Of a stretch of DNA of 64,000 nt, positions 7,832-16,514 are shown piece by piece. The first letter of the stretch is position 1. The number at the start of each line of letters is the position of its first letter. The stretch covers positions 1 to 64,000 of the forward strand of contig JBEDTR010000001.1 in assembly GCA_040119125.1 (NCBI GenBank), given 5' to 3'. The notes under the pieces are model-generated. The model was not told where the DNA came from and did no database searches. It saw nothing but the letters and a program-made list of their open reading frames with translations. The position numbers and the translations under genes were made by a program. Source of the DNA: Pacificitalea sp040119125 (GTDB taxonomy: Bacteria; Pseudomonadota; Alphaproteobacteria; Rhodobacterales; Rhodobacteraceae).

Positions 7832-8137
7832 GCGCTACGCTTGGTGATGCCAACGGTTAGGAAAGGGCGGGGCGCGTGGCGCACCGTCTCGCCCAAGGGG
7901 GTAAGATCTCGACGAAATTGCATTGCCACTGAGCTACTTTGCGGCGGTTCAACGCGTGGTCGAATGGCGCGGAGGCTCGGACAGGAGGGGAGAGAGGCCG
8001 CTCGCCCGACAAGGGTCCGACGCAAATCTTTCGGTGCGCTATTACTAAAATGCAGGCGTCAGATGGTCATTCGGTCAAGTCGAACTTGACCAACCAGCGA
8101 CAAGCGCATGTTCGAAAACCAACGATCCGGATGGATT
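7832..8137. other. Intergenic strip with a tRNA-like fragment and an inverted repeat
   Basis: No supported gene. On the minus strand, 7937-7926 reads GTAGCTCAGTGG, identical to the conserved D-arm of many tRNAs, but no matching acceptor, anticodon or T-arm is present. GGTCAAGT (8073-8080) and ACTTGACC (8084-8091) form an 8-bp inverted repeat around CGA. Confidence 0.45.
8073..8091. repeat. 8-bp inverted repeat (possible operator) downstream of tRNA-Thr
   Basis: GGTCAAGT-CGA-ACTTGACC is a perfect dyad with a 3-nt centre. It has no T-run on either strand, so it is unlikely to be a terminator. It is 46 nt beyond the 3' end of tRNA-Thr. Confidence 0.45.
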
Positions 8138-8213
8138 TGGTGCCGCTGAAGGGACTCGAACCCCCGACCCCATCATTACGAATGACGTGCTCTACCAGCT
8201 GAGCTACAGCGGC
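8138..8213 (-). tRNA. tRNA-Thr (anticodon CGT)
   Basis: Reverse strand gives a full cloverleaf of 76 nt including an encoded CCA: acceptor GCCGCTG paired with CAGCGGC, D-arm GTAGCTCAGCTGG, anticodon loop with CGT (complement at 8178-8180), T-arm GGGGGTTCGAGTCCC. It reads codon ACG. Confidence 0.95.
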
Positions 8214-8316
8214 CCCGGTCCGCATAGGCGGGACGGGTGGTCTTTATCAACCGGACCGCACCCGCGCAAGGTCGAGAATTCGACTTCTTCAGGTGCGGCC
8301 CGATTGAGGGCTCGGG

Positions 8317-9906
8317 TCAGGCCGGAGCCTTGGTTTCAGCCTTGATGGCGGTGCCGTTGGCGGGCGGTTCACCAGGGGCGACTGGCGGTGTTCCGTCCAG
8401 ATCTGGAGCATCTTCCACGCGGGGCGTGTCGGCGTCAGGAGTGCTGCTGCCCGCAGGCACGTCGACCGTGTCGCCTGTCAGGCGGGTCGTGTCGCTGACC
8501 ACTGTCAGATCCTGCACTGGACCGGAATCCTTGCGCCCCACGATCAGGGGCAGCATGGCGGTGCCCGTCGGCATGGACAGTTCCGCATGGGACGGCTCCT
8601 TCCATGCCAGCGTGTCGAAGCTGTGGCAGTTGGAGCAGACTGGTTGCCAATGCGATTCGATATTCGCACAATTGTCGCAGACCCATTGCGGCCCGCGTGA
8701 CGCGGTCAGCGCGCGGGTCAGCCAACCCCGCACAACCGCGTCGTCACTGCCCTCGCCACGCTCAATCGCGGCCATGATCGTCAGCACCCGCGCTGTGGGG
8801 TGTTTTTCGACCAAATCACCCAGCGCCCGACGCGCGCCGGGGAAATCTTCGGCGGCGATCAGCAGCTCGGCTTGCAGCATGCGGGTTTCGGGATGATCGG
8901 AGCGCAGGCGGGTGAGCGTGTTAAAGCGCTTCAGCCGGGCTTGCGGGCTTTCATCGGGCTCGATCGCGGCAAACGCGGCGGCGAGGTCTGGATGCGGCTG
9001 CGCATCCCATGTTTTCTTAAGCACACGGGTCGCGTAGCGCGGTTTGCCATCGCGGATATACCCTTCGGCGGCGAGGACGGAGGCCGGGATCAGATCGGGC
9101 GACAGGCGGTTGGCCTCAATCGCGGCTTCGCGGGCCTCGATGGAATTGCCCTCGGCCAGCACGTCCTTGGCCTCGCTCAGCGCAAGCACCGCATCGCGGC
9201 GGCGATGCACATCGCGTGGCAGGGCACCGTGCTTCAGCTTCGCGGCCAAGGTGCGGCGCGCGCCGGTCCAGTCGTGCTGATCCGCCTGTAGTTTCAGCAA
9301 GGTGTCCTGCATTTCCGTGTGCTTCGGCTTCAGGGCGAAACCCTTTTCCGCCAGCTTCAGCGCGGTGTCGGTTTCGCCTGCCGCGAGTTTTTGCTGAAGG
9401 ATGCCCCGGATGCCGACAAAGCGCGTGCCATCATGGGTCAGCAGGGTCTTATAGGTGTCTTCGGCCAATTGGCGGTCGCCGGTCTGCTCGGCGGCCTGCG
9501 CGATAACCAGATGGGTCAGTTGCGGGCGGTCGAGATATTTGTCGGCGCGGCGCGCCTTGGACAACGCTTGTTGCCCCTCACCGGACGCCAAGGCCATCAG
9601 CGCATCCGACAGCGCCTGAAGGCCCTTGCGTTCGCGGCTGCGGTCGAAGTGACGGCTCAGCGCGGTATTATCGCCATTGATGAAGCGCACAACGGCGACC
9701 AGCAGCCCGGCAAGCTTCAGCAGCAGCCACAGGCACAGCATCAGCACCAGCGCGCCAATCACAGCCTGCACCGGGCCTAGGTTATATTCGGTGCCCGCAA
9801 GTGCGATGCGGATGCCGGCGCCGGTTTCCATCAGATAGCCCGCGCCAAGCGTCAGGGCTGCGATGAGCGCCACGAAGAAGAGGATCTTAATCAGGGACCA
9901 GAGCAT
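8317..9906 (-). CDS. hemY: HemY-like inner-membrane TPR protein, 529 aa
   Basis: Two N-terminal membrane helices (about 5-25 and 43-72) are followed by the HemY_N region (FDRSRERKGLQALSDALMAL) and a long cytoplasmic TPR-like helical array. The C-terminus carries two CxxC pairs (CDNC and CSNC, near residues 410-430), a zinc-ribbon-like element common in alphaproteobacterial members. The protein is a heme-biosynthesis-associated membrane scaffold, not the oxidase also called HemY; its biochemical role is not settled. It is the last gene of hemD - mitofilin - hemY on the minus strand, 22 nt after the mitofilin gene. Confidence 0.85.
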   Translation of the reverse strand: MLWSLIKILFFVALIAALTLGAGYLMETGAGIRIALAGTEYNLGPVQAVIGALVLMLCLWLLLKLAGLLVAVVRFINGDNTALSRHFDRSRERKGLQALSDALMALASGEGQQALSKARRADKYLDRPQLTHLVIAQAAEQTGDRQLAEDTYKTLLTHDGTRFVGIRGILQQKLAAGETDTALKLAEKGFALKPKHTEMQDTLLKLQADQHDWTGARRTLAAKLKHGALPRDVHRRRDAVLALSEAKDVLAEGNSIEAREAAIEANRLSPDLIPASVLAAEGYIRDGKPRYATRVLKKTWDAQPHPDLAAAFAAIEPDESPQARLKRFNTLTRLRSDHPETRMLQAELLIAAEDFPGARRALGDLVEKHPTARVLTIMAAIERGEGSDDAVVRGWLTRALTASRGPQWVCDNCANIESHWQPVCSNCHSFDTLAWKEPSHAELSMPTGTAMLPLIVGRKDSGPVQDLTVVSDTTRLTGDTVDVPAGSSTPDADTPRVEDAPDLDGTPPVAPGEPPANGTAIKAETKAPA

Positions 9907-9928
9907 GTGTTTCCTCGGTTGGCGTCAG

Positions 9929-11452
9929 TTAGTTTGCGGCCGATGTGGCGGGGGACTCGGCGGCGGGGGAGGTATCGGTATCAACCTGCTGCAACGCGGT
10001 CAGCACCGATAGACGGGTGCGGGCTGCGTCAAGCCAGTCGGTCATTTCCGACAATGCGGGTTCGGGCAGGGCTTCGACCTGCTCCACGGCGTTGTTCAGA
10101 TCACCGGAGGTCAGCGCAGCCTCGGCGCGCGACAGAACGGCGTCGGGGTCAGTGCCTTCGCGCGGCGTGATCGAACGGGTGCCAAATTGATTGCGCAGGA
10201 AGTTCCCGAACCGGCCACCTTCGTCGGGATTGGCGCTGCGGGCGCTGGCAATGGCGCTTCGGGCGGCTTCCGGCAGGTCGGTTTGCAGGCTGGCCAACGT
10301 TGGCACGCCAGTTTCGGCGTTTTCGACCAGCGCGGCGGGGGGATCTTGCAATGCGGCGAGCGGTTCGGCGAAAGGGTCGCCCGCATCAACGGCGGCGCGA
10401 ATATCAGCCAGTGCATTGCGTCGCGCGGCGAGGGCGGCGCGATCAGCGGCGCTGGACTGCGCCGCATCGGCATCGGACAGAAGCTGCTCCATGCGAGCGA
10501 CCTGCTCGGCCACTTCCTCGCGCAGGGTCGCGACTTCGCCTTGATAGGCGGTGAGCGCTGCGGCGACGGCTTCGCTCTCGTTTTCCGTGACAGCGGTGCG
10601 CTCTATTTCGGCGAGCCGCTCAGTGACGGTGCCGATCCGGGCCGACAGATCCTCGAGCGTGCTGGCATTCGTGCCAATCTGCTCCTCCAGCGCGGCGACG
10701 GCGCTTGCATCGGCTTTGCCGTCAAGCACGCCACGCTGATCGCGGAGCTCAGTGTCAAAGCCAGAATTGTCGGAATAAAGCTGCGGAAAGACCAGCGGCG
10801 TCAGAACCACGAGGATGATCGCGGCCAGCGCGCCACCGGCGAGACCGGCAAGGAAACCGCCGCCCCCGCTGCGCGATCCATCCGACGTATCACGATGCGA
10901 GCTTTGCGCCCCCGGAACGGCGGAGCCATGCAGATCGGGCGGAGTGTCTTTCGAGCGGGGCGTGTCACGCGGCGCGTCAGATGGCCCGGCATTGGGGCCG
11001 GTGGGCGTTGTAGTCGTGCCCTCGCGCCCCGAGGCCGTCACAATCGGCACGCCGGATGTGTCGAGATTGTCGTCGCTGTTCTGCGGCGCGCTCTCCGCGG
11101 GGGTCGACGCATCGCTTGGAGAGGCCAGCGCCGCATCATCCGGTGTCACCGTCGCCTCGGAAACAGGGCCAGCATCATTCTGCGCGGGATCATCGCTTAT
11201 CTGCTCGGCGGGCGTGGGGGTGGCGTCACCGCCAGTTTGAGACGTGCGAGCCGGACGCTCAATGCCGACGGGACCGGGCAGAACCCGGTCGCGCGCGCCC
11301 GTCGTGGGGGCGGATGCCGTCGAGCCGCTCGCCTCGTCCGTCACGTCATTCGACGCGTTTTCCGGACCGGTCTTGCGACGCGAGCTTTGGCTGGTTCCCC
11401 GGCGTCTAGTGGTGGCCGGTCCTTTGGTCGATGTTCCCCGGGTCTTGGGCAC
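9929..11452 (-). CDS. Alphaproteobacterial mitofilin (Mic60-like) membrane protein, 507 aa
   Basis: A long low-complexity N-terminus rich in Thr, Ser, Pro and Asp (1-195) precedes a Gly-rich membrane helix (about 198-225, FLAGLAGGALAAIILVVLTP), a coiled coil (about 235-345) and a C-terminal helical segment with the mitofilin signature region (RFGNFLRNQFGTRSI). This architecture and the hem neighbourhood match COG4223, the bacterial ancestor of mitochondrial Mic60, which shapes intracytoplasmic or inner membranes. GTG start at 11452 has GAGGAG 7 nt upstream. Cotranscribed with hemD and hemY. Confidence 0.85.
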   Translation of the reverse strand: MPKTRGTSTKGPATTRRRGTSQSSRRKTGPENASNDVTDEASGSTASAPTTGARDRVLPGPVGIERPARTSQTGGDATPTPAEQISDDPAQNDAGPVSEATVTPDDAALASPSDASTPAESAPQNSDDNLDTSGVPIVTASGREGTTTTPTGPNAGPSDAPRDTPRSKDTPPDLHGSAVPGAQSSHRDTSDGSRSGGGGFLAGLAGGALAAIILVVLTPLVFPQLYSDNSGFDTELRDQRGVLDGKADASAVAALEEQIGTNASTLEDLSARIGTVTERLAEIERTAVTENESEAVAAALTAYQGEVATLREEVAEQVARMEQLLSDADAAQSSAADRAALAARRNALADIRAAVDAGDPFAEPLAALQDPPAALVENAETGVPTLASLQTDLPEAARSAIASARSANPDEGGRFGNFLRNQFGTRSITPREGTDPDAVLSRAEAALTSGDLNNAVEQVEALPEPALSEMTDWLDAARTRLSVLTALQQVDTDTSPAAESPATSAAN

Positions 11453-11531
11453 GGGCGTCTCCTCGTCTGTCGGCTGCAGGCTTACGCAAAGCGTCGCTGC
11501 TTGAGCAACCTAGTGCGGCAGGTGCCCGGCC

Positions 11532-12236
11532 TCAACCCGCTGACCCTGCGGCAATGCAATCAGCGACCGCATCGCGCATCGCATCTGCCGTCGGAACGGG
11601 CAGTATCAGCTGCCAATCGGCAGGCCCCGTCCATGCGGCGCGGACCTCGGGGCTGAACGCGATGATTTCGGTCACCCCGTGACGCTCAGGCAGTTGCGCC
11701 ATAAGCAAAACGGCCGAGCGGGGTGAGAAAAGCGGCACAATCAGGCGCGGCGTGGTCGCGATCACCGCGCGGGCGGTGTCGGGCAGGTCGCAGGGCTGCT
11801 GATCGTAGACCACCCGTCGCGTCGCGGTCAGTCCAGCCTCGACCAGCTTTTCGACCAGCGCGCCCCGATGATGGCGCCCGCTGAGATGGAGAAGTGGCAC
11901 CGTTGGGTGAGACTTCAGGATTAATTCCAGCAGGGCTGCGGCATTTGGGGCTGTCCCGCGTAGGGTGTGGCCTGCGGCGCGGACCAGTTGGGCCGTCTGC
12001 GTGCCCACGCACCAAACCCCGCGCGGCGCAGGCCCGGCGGCGGGCAGGGCGGCTTCGGAGGTGATGATCAGGTCGACGTCAGGTGGCAGCGGTCTTGCGG
12101 GGCTGGGTATGATCCGCATCACTGGCGCGATCAGCGGTGTCACCCGCGCCAGCGCGTCAGGCGGCAGCGCCGACAGAAACCGCCGCGCCCGATCTGCCGG
12201 GCGGGAGATCAGCAATGTGCAATCTTGCCGGTTCAC
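11532..12236 (-). CDS. hemD: Uroporphyrinogen-III synthase, 234 aa
   Basis: Cyclises hydroxymethylbilane to uroporphyrinogen III, the tetrapyrrole precursor. The fold is weakly conserved, but LLISRPADRARRFL at the start, LIITSEAALPA, a central VGTQTAQLVRAAG (the VGxxTA motif), LHLSGRHHRGALVEKL and the C-terminal FSPRSAVLL are characteristic. The open frame extends upstream into tsaD, so I place the start at GTG 12236, giving a normal length. It faces tsaD across 83 bp, which should hold both promoters, and leads the hemD-mitofilin-hemY operon. Confidence 0.88.
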   Translation of the reverse strand: MNRQDCTLLISRPADRARRFLSALPPDALARVTPLIAPVMRIIPSPARPLPPDVDLIITSEAALPAAGPAPRGVWCVGTQTAQLVRAAGHTLRGTAPNAAALLELILKSHPTVPLLHLSGRHHRGALVEKLVEAGLTATRRVVYDQQPCDLPDTARAVIATTPRLIVPLFSPRSAVLLMAQLPERHGVTEIIAFSPEVRAAWTGPADWQLILPVPTADAMRDAVADCIAAGSAG

Positions 12237-12319
12237 AACCCCGCCCCCGCGCAGTATCCCATCTGGCAGATGTAGCCCTACCGGGCCGCGCGCTACAAGA
12301 TGCGCTGACAGGAGGCCGG

Positions 12320-13426
12320 ATGACCGAACCCGCACGCCCGCTGACCCTGCTGGGCATCGAAAGCAGCTGCGACGACACCGCCGCGGCGGTCGTGCGCGCA
12401 GGGCCGGACGGGGGCGAGATCCTGTCATCGCGGGTGGTCAGTCAAGCCGACCTGCACGCGGCCTTCGGCGGTGTGGTGCCCGAAATCGCGGCGCGCGCCC
12501 ATGCCGAGAAACTCGACATCGTGGTGGAGCAGGCGCTGGCAGAAGCCGGATTGACGCTCGGCGCGCTCGATGCGATCGCCGTGACCTCCGGGCCGGGGCT
12601 GATCGGCGGGGTGATTTCTGGCGTGATGTGCGCGCGCGGGCTGGCATTGGGGTCCGGGCTGCCGCTGGTGGGGGTCAATCATCTGGCGGGCCACGCCCTG
12701 ACCCCCCGCCTGACCGACGGGCTGGAATTTCCCTATCTGATGCTGCTGGTGTCCGGCGGACATTGTCAGTTCCTGATCGTGCGCGGGCCCGAAGATTTCA
12801 CTCGTCTCGGCGGCACCATCGACGACGCGCCGGGCGAGGCGTTCGACAAGACCGCGCGCCTGCTGGGCCTGCCGCAACCCGGTGGCCCGGCGGTGGAAGC
12901 CGAGGCTGCGCAGGGCGACGGCACACGGTTTCGCTTTCCCCGTCCGCTGCTGGACCGGCCCGGCTGCGACATGAGCTTTTCGGGACTGAAAACCGCACTG
13001 CTGCGTGCCCGCGATGCCTGCATGGCCGAGGCCGGCGGGCTGCGGCGGCAGGACCGGGCCGATCTATGCGCCGGGTTTCAGGACGCCGTCGCCGCCGTGC
13101 TGGCCGAAAAAAGCCGCCGCGCCATTGCCGCCTATCTTGCGCTTGCACCCGCCGCACCGGCGCTGGCCGTCGCAGGCGGGGTCGCCGCCAACGGCGCGAT
13201 ACGGGCGCGGCTGCAGGCGTTATGCGATGAAACCGGACTGCGCTTCACCGCGCCGCCGCTGCGCCTGTGCACCGATAATGCTGCCATGATTGCCTGGGCC
13301 GGGATCGAGACGCTGCGTGCCGGCGTTGTGCCAACATCCGAGCAGCTGGTCGCGCGGCCACGCTGGCCGCTCGACAGCGGTGCCGCGCCGATGCTCGGGT
13401 CTGGCAAGAAGGGAGCCAAGGCATGA
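12320..13426 (+). CDS. tsaD: tRNA N6-threonylcarbamoyladenosine transferase TsaD, 368 aa
   Basis: Transfers threonylcarbamoyl to A37 of ANN-decoding tRNAs together with TsaB and TsaE. ASKHA-fold signatures: LGIESSCDDTAAAVV at the N-terminus, the iron-binding NHLAGH histidines, MLLVSGGHCQF, the DDAPGEAFDKTARLLGL loop and the late CTDNAAMIAW aspartate. ATG 12320 follows GGAGG by 4 nt. The stop overlaps the gpsA start by 4 nt (ATGA), so the two are translationally coupled, an arrangement common in this order. Confidence 0.97.
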   Translation: MTEPARPLTLLGIESSCDDTAAAVVRAGPDGGEILSSRVVSQADLHAAFGGVVPEIAARAHAEKLDIVVEQALAEAGLTLGALDAIAVTSGPGLIGGVISGVMCARGLALGSGLPLVGVNHLAGHALTPRLTDGLEFPYLMLLVSGGHCQFLIVRGPEDFTRLGGTIDDAPGEAFDKTARLLGLPQPGGPAVEAEAAQGDGTRFRFPRPLLDRPGCDMSFSGLKTALLRARDACMAEAGGLRRQDRADLCAGFQDAVAAVLAEKSRRAIAAYLALAPAAPALAVAGGVAANGAIRARLQALCDETGLRFTAPPLRLCTDNAAMIAWAGIETLRAGVVPTSEQLVARPRWPLDSGAAPMLGSGKKGAKA

Positions 13427-14391
13427 GTAAGGTCACGATCCTCGGCGGGGGCGCTTTCGGCACCGCGCTGGCCATCGCTATCGGGCGGGCTGGCACACCT
13501 GTTACCCTATGGATGCGCGATGCCGATCAGGCGGAGGCGGTGCAGCGCGACCGGGAAAATCGCGCCCGTTTGCCGGGGGCGGAGTTGCCGCCCACCGTCA
13601 CCGCGACCGCGCGTCTGGACCCTGTCGACCCCGGCACGCCGGTGTTGCTGTCTGTTCCCATGCAGCAACTCGCCCGCGTGTTGGAGCAGCATCGCGACGC
13701 GCTGAGCGGCGCGGCATTGGTCGCGTGTTGCAAGGGTATGGACCTTACCCGTGGGTTAGGTCCGACTGGCGTGATCGCGGAAGTCATGCCCGGCGCTACC
13801 GCGGCGATCCTCACGGGTCCCAGCTTTGCTGCTGATATTGGCATTGGCCTGCCCACCGCCCTGACGCTTGCCTGTGCCGACGATGTGGCGGGCGGTGCAT
13901 TGCAGCAGGCGCTGTCGACGCCTGTCCTGCGGCTTTACCGCAGCGCCGATCCGATTGGCGCGGAAATTGGCGGCGCGCTGAAAAATGTCATCGCGATTGC
14001 CTGCGGCACCTGCATCGGCGCAGGCTTTGGCGAAAGCGCGCGTGCCGCTCTGATGACCCGTGGCTACGCCGAAATGGTGCGGCTTGCCGTTGATCTGGGC
14101 GGGCGGGCCGAAACGCTGAGCGGGCTGTGCGGCTTTGGCGATCTGGCGCTGACCTGTGGGTCGGACCTGTCGCGCAATTTCCGGCACGGGCTGGCGCTGG
14201 GCCAGGGGGCGAAGATCGACGCCACGGCCACCGTCGAAGGTGTCGCCACCGCCCGCGCCACCGCCGCGCTGGCGGATCGTCGCGGCATCGAGATGCCGAT
14301 TGCCCATGTCGTCGCCGGGCTCTGCTCGGGCGACCTTACGCCGGAGGCGGCGATGGACCGGCTTCTGGCCAGACCTTTGAAGGAGGAATAA
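13423..14391 (+). CDS. gpsA: NAD(P)-dependent glycerol-3-phosphate dehydrogenase, 322 aa
   Basis: Reduces dihydroxyacetone phosphate to sn-glycerol-3-phosphate for phospholipid synthesis. Rossmann motif ILGGGAFGTALA at the N-terminus, CCKGMDL, GPSFAADI, the catalytic lysine in GGALKNVIAIACG, and GFGDLALTC further on. Length is typical. It overlaps tsaD by 4 nt and is followed after 4 nt by a YciI-like gene, so tsaD-gpsA-yciI-EVE form one operon. Confidence 0.97.
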   Translation: MSKVTILGGGAFGTALAIAIGRAGTPVTLWMRDADQAEAVQRDRENRARLPGAELPPTVTATARLDPVDPGTPVLLSVPMQQLARVLEQHRDALSGAALVACCKGMDLTRGLGPTGVIAEVMPGATAAILTGPSFAADIGIGLPTALTLACADDVAGGALQQALSTPVLRLYRSADPIGAEIGGALKNVIAIACGTCIGAGFGESARAALMTRGYAEMVRLAVDLGGRAETLSGLCGFGDLALTCGSDLSRNFRHGLALGQGAKIDATATVEGVATARATAALADRRGIEMPIAHVVAGLCSGDLTPEAAMDRLLARPLKEE

Positions 14392-14395
14392 CCCC

Positions 14396-14668
14396 ATGCG
14401 TTTCGTAATTCACTGCACCGATAAGGCCGGCGCGCTTCAGATCCGCAAGGAGAACCGCGAGGCGCATCTCGCCTATCTGAAGGAAACCGGCGTGGTCGAG
14501 CAGGCCGGTCCGCTACTGGATGACGCGGGCGACATGTGCGGCTCAACTCTGATTCTGGAGCTCCGCGACATGAGCGCGGCGCAGGATTGGGCGGCGAACG
14601 ACCCCTATGCGAAGGCCGGGCTGTTCGAGAGCGTTCGTATCAATGCGTGGAACCGGGTGATCGGCTGA
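14396..14668 (+). CDS. YciI-like (YCII domain) protein, 90 aa
   Basis: Dimeric ferredoxin-like fold of the YCII family: RFVIHCTDKAGALQIRKENR at the start with the conserved His and Asp, REAHLAYLKETG, a middle DDAGDMCGSTLILEL strand, and AANDPYAKAGLFESV, the segment shared by nearly all family members. Function is unsettled; some relatives are dehalogenase-like or small-molecule lyases. It sits 4 nt after gpsA and its stop overlaps the next start by 1 nt. Confidence 0.88.
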   Translation: MRFVIHCTDKAGALQIRKENREAHLAYLKETGVVEQAGPLLDDAGDMCGSTLILELRDMSAAQDWAANDPYAKAGLFESVRINAWNRVIG

Positions 14669-15093
14669 TGGCCTATTGGCTGTTCAAGTCCGAGCCCGAC
14701 GCATGGTCCTTTACCGACCAGCAGGCGCGCGGCGCGGCGGGGGAGCCGTGGGACGGGGTGCGCAACTATCAGGCCCGCAATTTCATGCGTGAAATGAAGC
14801 AGGGCGAGTTGGGGTTTTTCTATCATTCCCAAAGTGACAAGGCGGTGGTGGGGATCGTGCGCATCTGCGCGGAGATCCACCCTGATCCTTCGACCGACGA
14901 TCCGCGTTGGGAATGCGTCGATGTCGAGGCTGTGCGCGCCTTCGCGACCCCGGTGCCCCTGGACCGGATCAAGGCTGAGCCGGTGCTGAGTGAAATGGTT
15001 CTGGTGAAGAACAGCCGCCTCTCGGTGCAGCCCGTGCGCGAGGCGGAATGGCTGCGCATCTGCAAGATGGGCGGCACAGATCCCGAGCCCTGA
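14668..15093 (+). CDS. EVE domain protein, 141 aa
   Basis: A single EVE (PUA-like) domain: YWLFKSEPDAWSF at the N-terminus, WDGVRNYQARNFMREM, GELGFFYHSQSDKAVVGI and the C-terminal LLKNSR-like LVKNSRLSV. EVE domains bind modified bases in nucleic acids. Stand-alone chromosomal copies such as this one are widespread (thymocyte nuclear protein 1 family) and their substrate is unknown. Last gene of the tsaD operon, starting within the previous stop (TGATG). Confidence 0.92.
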   Translation: MAYWLFKSEPDAWSFTDQQARGAAGEPWDGVRNYQARNFMREMKQGELGFFYHSQSDKAVVGIVRICAEIHPDPSTDDPRWECVDVEAVRAFATPVPLDRIKAEPVLSEMVLVKNSRLSVQPVREAEWLRICKMGGTDPEP

Positions 15094-15472
15094 GTGCGCT
15101 CACCCCCTCGGGTTTAATTGGCCGCCTGATAGGCATGCCACCGAGACAATGACACGCTGCCATCATGTCGAAATGGAGGGTCCGGTGAGATTTCCGAACC
15201 CTCCACCCAATCCTGTCCCCCACGCACCACACGCGAACACGGATATCAGCGCGGGGCACGAAGCAGCAGATGGGGCAGAACCTGCGCCGCATCCGGCGCG
15301 TGGCGGCCCTGACTGACTGGGTCGAGTATAGGTGCCGCGGCGCTTTAGGCCTAATCCCGAATACGCAGCATTCATCTCAAATCGGTGGCGGTGCCCCCGT
15401 CACTCCCCCCGTGCCGTCCCGCGCGCCGGAATGCCTGCGCCGGAATGACCGCGCGGGGATCGTGAAGGCGGG
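15094..15472. other. Intergenic region with a stem-loop
   Basis: No supported gene. GGAGGGT (15175-15181) and ACCCTCC (15198-15204) with inner CGG/CCG form a stem-loop that may help end the tsaD operon, though no T-run follows. The rest shows no coding signature. Confidence 0.4.
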
Positions 15473-15814
15473 TCAGCGGTAGACGGATTCTTTCCCGAAA
15501 TGCTTGGTCAGCATGTAGTAGACGACGGCGCGATACTTATTGCGCTCCGACTTGCCGTAGGTCTCGATGACACTGTCGAGCGCCGCGCTCAGGTCTGGCC
15601 CGTCGCTGAGACCCAGCTTCTTAACCAGAAAGTTCTTTTTCACGGTGTCCAATTCGCCGGGCTGGCTGGCGGCGATGGTGGCGCTGTCGGCATTGTAGAT
15701 CGATGGTCCACAGCCGACCGTCACCTTGGTGAGCAGATCCATGTCCGGCTCCATGCCGCATTTCTGCTTCAGGTCCTCGGCGTAGCGGGCAATCAGGTCT
15801 TCACGTTTTCCCAT
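15473..15814 (-). CDS. DUF2853 family protein, 113 aa
   Basis: Small acidic helical protein of the DUF2853 family: DLIARYAEDLKQKC at the N-terminus, DMDLLTKVTVGCGPSIYNAD in the middle (the invariant GPSIYN-type segment), and KLGL...ALDSVIETYG, YRAVVYYMLTKHFGKE at the end. Function unknown; family members are common in marine alphaproteobacteria. ATG 15814 was chosen because the open frame upstream lacks family similarity. Transcribed convergently with the tsaD operon. Confidence 0.85.
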   Translation of the reverse strand: MGKREDLIARYAEDLKQKCGMEPDMDLLTKVTVGCGPSIYNADSATIAASQPGELDTVKKNFLVKKLGLSDGPDLSAALDSVIETYGKSERNKYRAVVYYMLTKHFGKESVYR

Positions 15815-16066
15815 TTCGGCATTTCCCTCGTCTGACGCTTGGTCCGGTTGAGCCCGGATAAGGGTATCAAAGCCGACGTGCGCGCATCCGACAACCGGTA
15901 AATCCCCATGCGCGCCACCGGACGCTTTGCACGAACGCTGGGCAAATGATGAAAAAATGCAAAGATGTCGTGACAAATGCACAAAGCCGTGACCTCCTTA
16001 CAGCCAAGGGCAGGTGCAGGCGGGATCGTCCATCTGTCCGGACCGGAACCAGACGGGGGACCAGAC

Positions 16067-16501
16067 ATGACCAGCGAAGTTTTCGTCGTCGCCTATGAGA
16101 GCGATGATGACGCGGGGCTTCTAGCCTATGCAATCAACCGGGCGACCAAGGATGGCGCGGCACTGAAAATCGTGCACATCCTCGAATGGTCGCCTTACAA
16201 ATTCCTCACACCGCAGGAAATCGAGGAGCGTCACACCCGCCGCAAGCAAGAGATGCTGCGCGCGCAGGAGATCATTATCGATCCAGCCGTGGCCAAGGCC
16301 GCCGCCGCCGGGGTCGAGGCCACGGGCGAATTGCGCTACGGCACCGTCGTCGAACAGATCGCCGACATTGCCGCGCGGTCCAGTGCCGCGATGATCTTTG
16401 TCGGACGCTCCGGCAGCAACAGCATCAGTGCTCGGGTCTTCGGGTCGGTGCCGCTTGGGCTGGCGCAGATCGCCCCAGTCCCCACTGTCATCGTCCCATA
16501 A
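16067..16501 (+). CDS. Universal stress protein (UspA family), 144 aa
   Basis: One Usp domain: FVVAYESDDDAGLLAYAINRA with the first strand, ALKIVHILEW, a basic helix, ATGELRYGTVVEQIADIAA, and the ATP-binding loop region MIFVGRSGSNSISARVFGSV-PLGLAQIAPVPTVIV (G-2x-G-9x-G-S/T type). ATG 16067 has GGGGGA upstream. It starts 13 nt before an AGCS symporter gene with which it is almost certainly cotranscribed; pairing of a Usp protein with a transporter suggests regulation of uptake, which is inference. Confidence 0.9.
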   Translation: MTSEVFVVAYESDDDAGLLAYAINRATKDGAALKIVHILEWSPYKFLTPQEIEERHTRRKQEMLRAQEIIIDPAVAKAAAAGVEATGELRYGTVVEQIADIAARSSAAMIFVGRSGSNSISARVFGSVPLGLAQIAPVPTVIVP

Positions 16502-16514
16502 GGCGGAGTCTGTC

